A stretch of 38,619 bases of DNA from contig SYGN01000229.1 of assembly GCA_005799525.1 (NCBI GenBank), forward strand, positions 1-38,619, in the 5' to 3' direction. A program made the translations under genes and the position numbers. Source of the stretch: Opitutaceae bacterium. GTDB lineage: Bacteria; Verrucomicrobiota; Verrucomicrobiia; Opitutales; Opitutaceae. Below the pieces are notes generated by a model that was given only the letters and a program-made list of their open reading frames with translations, did no database searches and was not told where the DNA came from. Shown one piece after another: positions 37,643 through 38,619 of the stretch; position 1 is the stretch's first letter, and every line of letters begins with the position of its first letter.

Positions 37643-38421
37643 AACTCACCGCCCTCATCGTCGACGATGAGCCGCTCGCCCGCGAGCGCATCCGCACGCT
37701 CCTCGCCACCGAGCCCGACATCGAGATTATTGGCGAATGCGCCGATGGCCGCTCCGCCCTCACCACTCTGCGCGAGCGCCTCCCCGACATCCTTTTCATC
37801 GACGTCCAAATGCCCGAGCTGACCGGCCTCGCCGTCCTCCAGGAATTGGCGAAAAAACCCGCCGTCGTCATCTTCGTCACCGCCTTCGACGAACACGCCG
37901 TCAACGCCTTCGAGGTCCACGCCCTCGACTACCTCCTCAAGCCCTTTAAGCCCGCCCGCCTGCGCGCGGCCCTCGCCCGCGCCCGCGAACAGCTCGCCAA
38001 GAAAAGTTCTACCGACGATGCCACGGCCCGCCTCCTCGCCCTCCTCGAATCGCGCCAGGCCGCCGGCCAAGCCCCCGACGCCGCTCCCGCACACGTCACT
38101 CGTTTTTCAGTGCGGGACCGCGACCGCACGCGCTTCGTGAAGGTGACGGACATCGATTGGATCGAAGCCTCCGGCAACTACGTCGTAATGCATGCCGGCA
38201 AAGAAAATTTCGTCCTCCGCGAAACGCTCGCCGCCGTCGAAGCGCAGGTGTCGCCAAAGGAATTCTTCCGCCTGAACCGCTCCGCCCTCGCCCGCCTCGA
38301 TCGCATCCGAGAAGCAGAACCGACCTTCAATGATGAACACGTCGTCGTCCTCACAACCGGCGACCGCATCCCGCTCACCCGCGGCGTCCGCGAACTCCAG
38401 GAGCGCCTAAAATTCGCGTAG
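37639..38421 (+). CDS. LytTR-family response regulator
   Basis: ALIVDDEPLARERIRTLL, ILFIDVQMPELTGL, VTAFDEHAVNAFEVHALDYLLKPF, DIDWIEASGNYVVMHAGKENFVLRETLAAVEAQVSPKEFFRLNRSALARLDRI. ATGA overlap with the kinase gene. Confidence 0.95.
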   Translation: MKLTALIVDDEPLARERIRTLLATEPDIEIIGECADGRSALTTLRERLPDILFIDVQMPELTGLAVLQELAKKPAVVIFVTAFDEHAVNAFEVHALDYLLKPFKPARLRAALARAREQLAKKSSTDDATARLLALLESRQAAGQAPDAAPAHVTRFSVRDRDRTRFVKVTDIDWIEASGNYVVMHAGKENFVLRETLAAVEAQVSPKEFFRLNRSALARLDRIREAEPTFNDEHVVVLTTGDRIPLTRGVRELQERLKFA

Positions 38422-38443
38422 GGCCGCAGCTCGCCCACGCCCG

Positions 38444-38485
38444 CCCTCCGTTAGAAGCCCTCCGTTGTAGACCCTCAGTTGATCG
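38444..38485. repeat. Three imperfect 14-bp (2x7) repeats CCCTCCGTTAGAAG CCCTCCGTTGTAGA CCCTCAGTTGATCG
   Basis: Read directly. Confidence 0.7.
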
Positions 38486-38486
38486 G

Positions 38487-38619
38487 CTGGGGTCACGGGG
38501 ATTGCGCCCCGTGACCCTTCCACATCATCGGACGTGCGGTTTTCCGCATCCGGCGGTTGAAACAGGCACCGGTCACTTGCGTGCCGATGTCAGTATCCAC
38601 GGTAGGATGAACCCATCGC
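38487..38619 (-). mobile_element. Possible 3' end of a group II intron (domain V-like and domain VI-like hairpins)
   Basis: Minus strand CGGAT GCGG AAAA CCGC AC GTCCG has a domain V-like stem with a 2-nt AC bulge, followed closely by an 11-bp hairpin GGGTCACGGGG/CCCCGTGACCC. Truncated by the window edge. Confidence 0.4.

Noticed and set aside
38490-38517. 11-bp hairpin downstream of the LytTR gene considered as a simple terminator
   Set aside because: No T-tract on the plus strand and a domain V-like hairpin lies beside it; left as part of the intron hypothesis, though terminator function is not excluded.
1-38619. tRNA, rRNA, prophage, IS transposase or CRISPR-Cas genes
   Set aside because: None recognised in any frame or strand on reading; absence was not confirmed with tRNAscan, Infernal or HMM searches.

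Overview
High-GC bacterial chromosomal segment. Gene content and TonB-receptor style suggest Verrucomicrobia (Opitutaceae-like), but this is inferred from protein character with no database search. Left to right: secreted MsrB, a TonB-dependent receptor with a clear minus-strand terminator, xseA and a TVP38/TMEM64 protein. Then comes a large surface-polysaccharide locus (about 5.6-21.5 kb) with an O-antigen ligase/polymerase-like protein, a polyprenyl-phosphate sugar transferase, several glycosyltransferases, five methyltransferase domains (one fused to a glycosyltransferase) and a flippase. Next are hisC, a HAD phosphatase, TauE/SafE, an arsR-GAPDH-arsJ arsenate-resistance module, a DEAD-box helicase, two tandem PilT-family ATPases, small conserved proteins, an EamA transporter, a decayed RelE-type toxin-antitoxin locus, a 19-aa-repeat secreted protein and a LytS/LytTR two-component pair. 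A possible group II intron 3' end lies at the right edge. The main non-standard signals are: (1) a dispersed class of very short imperfect tandem arrays with 7-9 bp units and differing sequences, mostly intergenic. One is a 48-bp octamer array inside a GT2 gene; it carries the only in-frame stop, and removing it restores an ordinary GT2 protein. (2) A gene graveyard at 34.7-35.5 kb: a RelE toxin with one nonsense codon, an intact-looking antitoxin, a duplicated EamA C-terminal fragment and a CTP-synthase-like C-terminal remnant. (3) A collapsed paralogue of the neighbouring membrane-protein gene. (4) A GT/TIGR04325-like methyltransferase fusion inside a run of 4-nt start/stop overlaps. (5) A REP-like 24-mer at both ends of the window.
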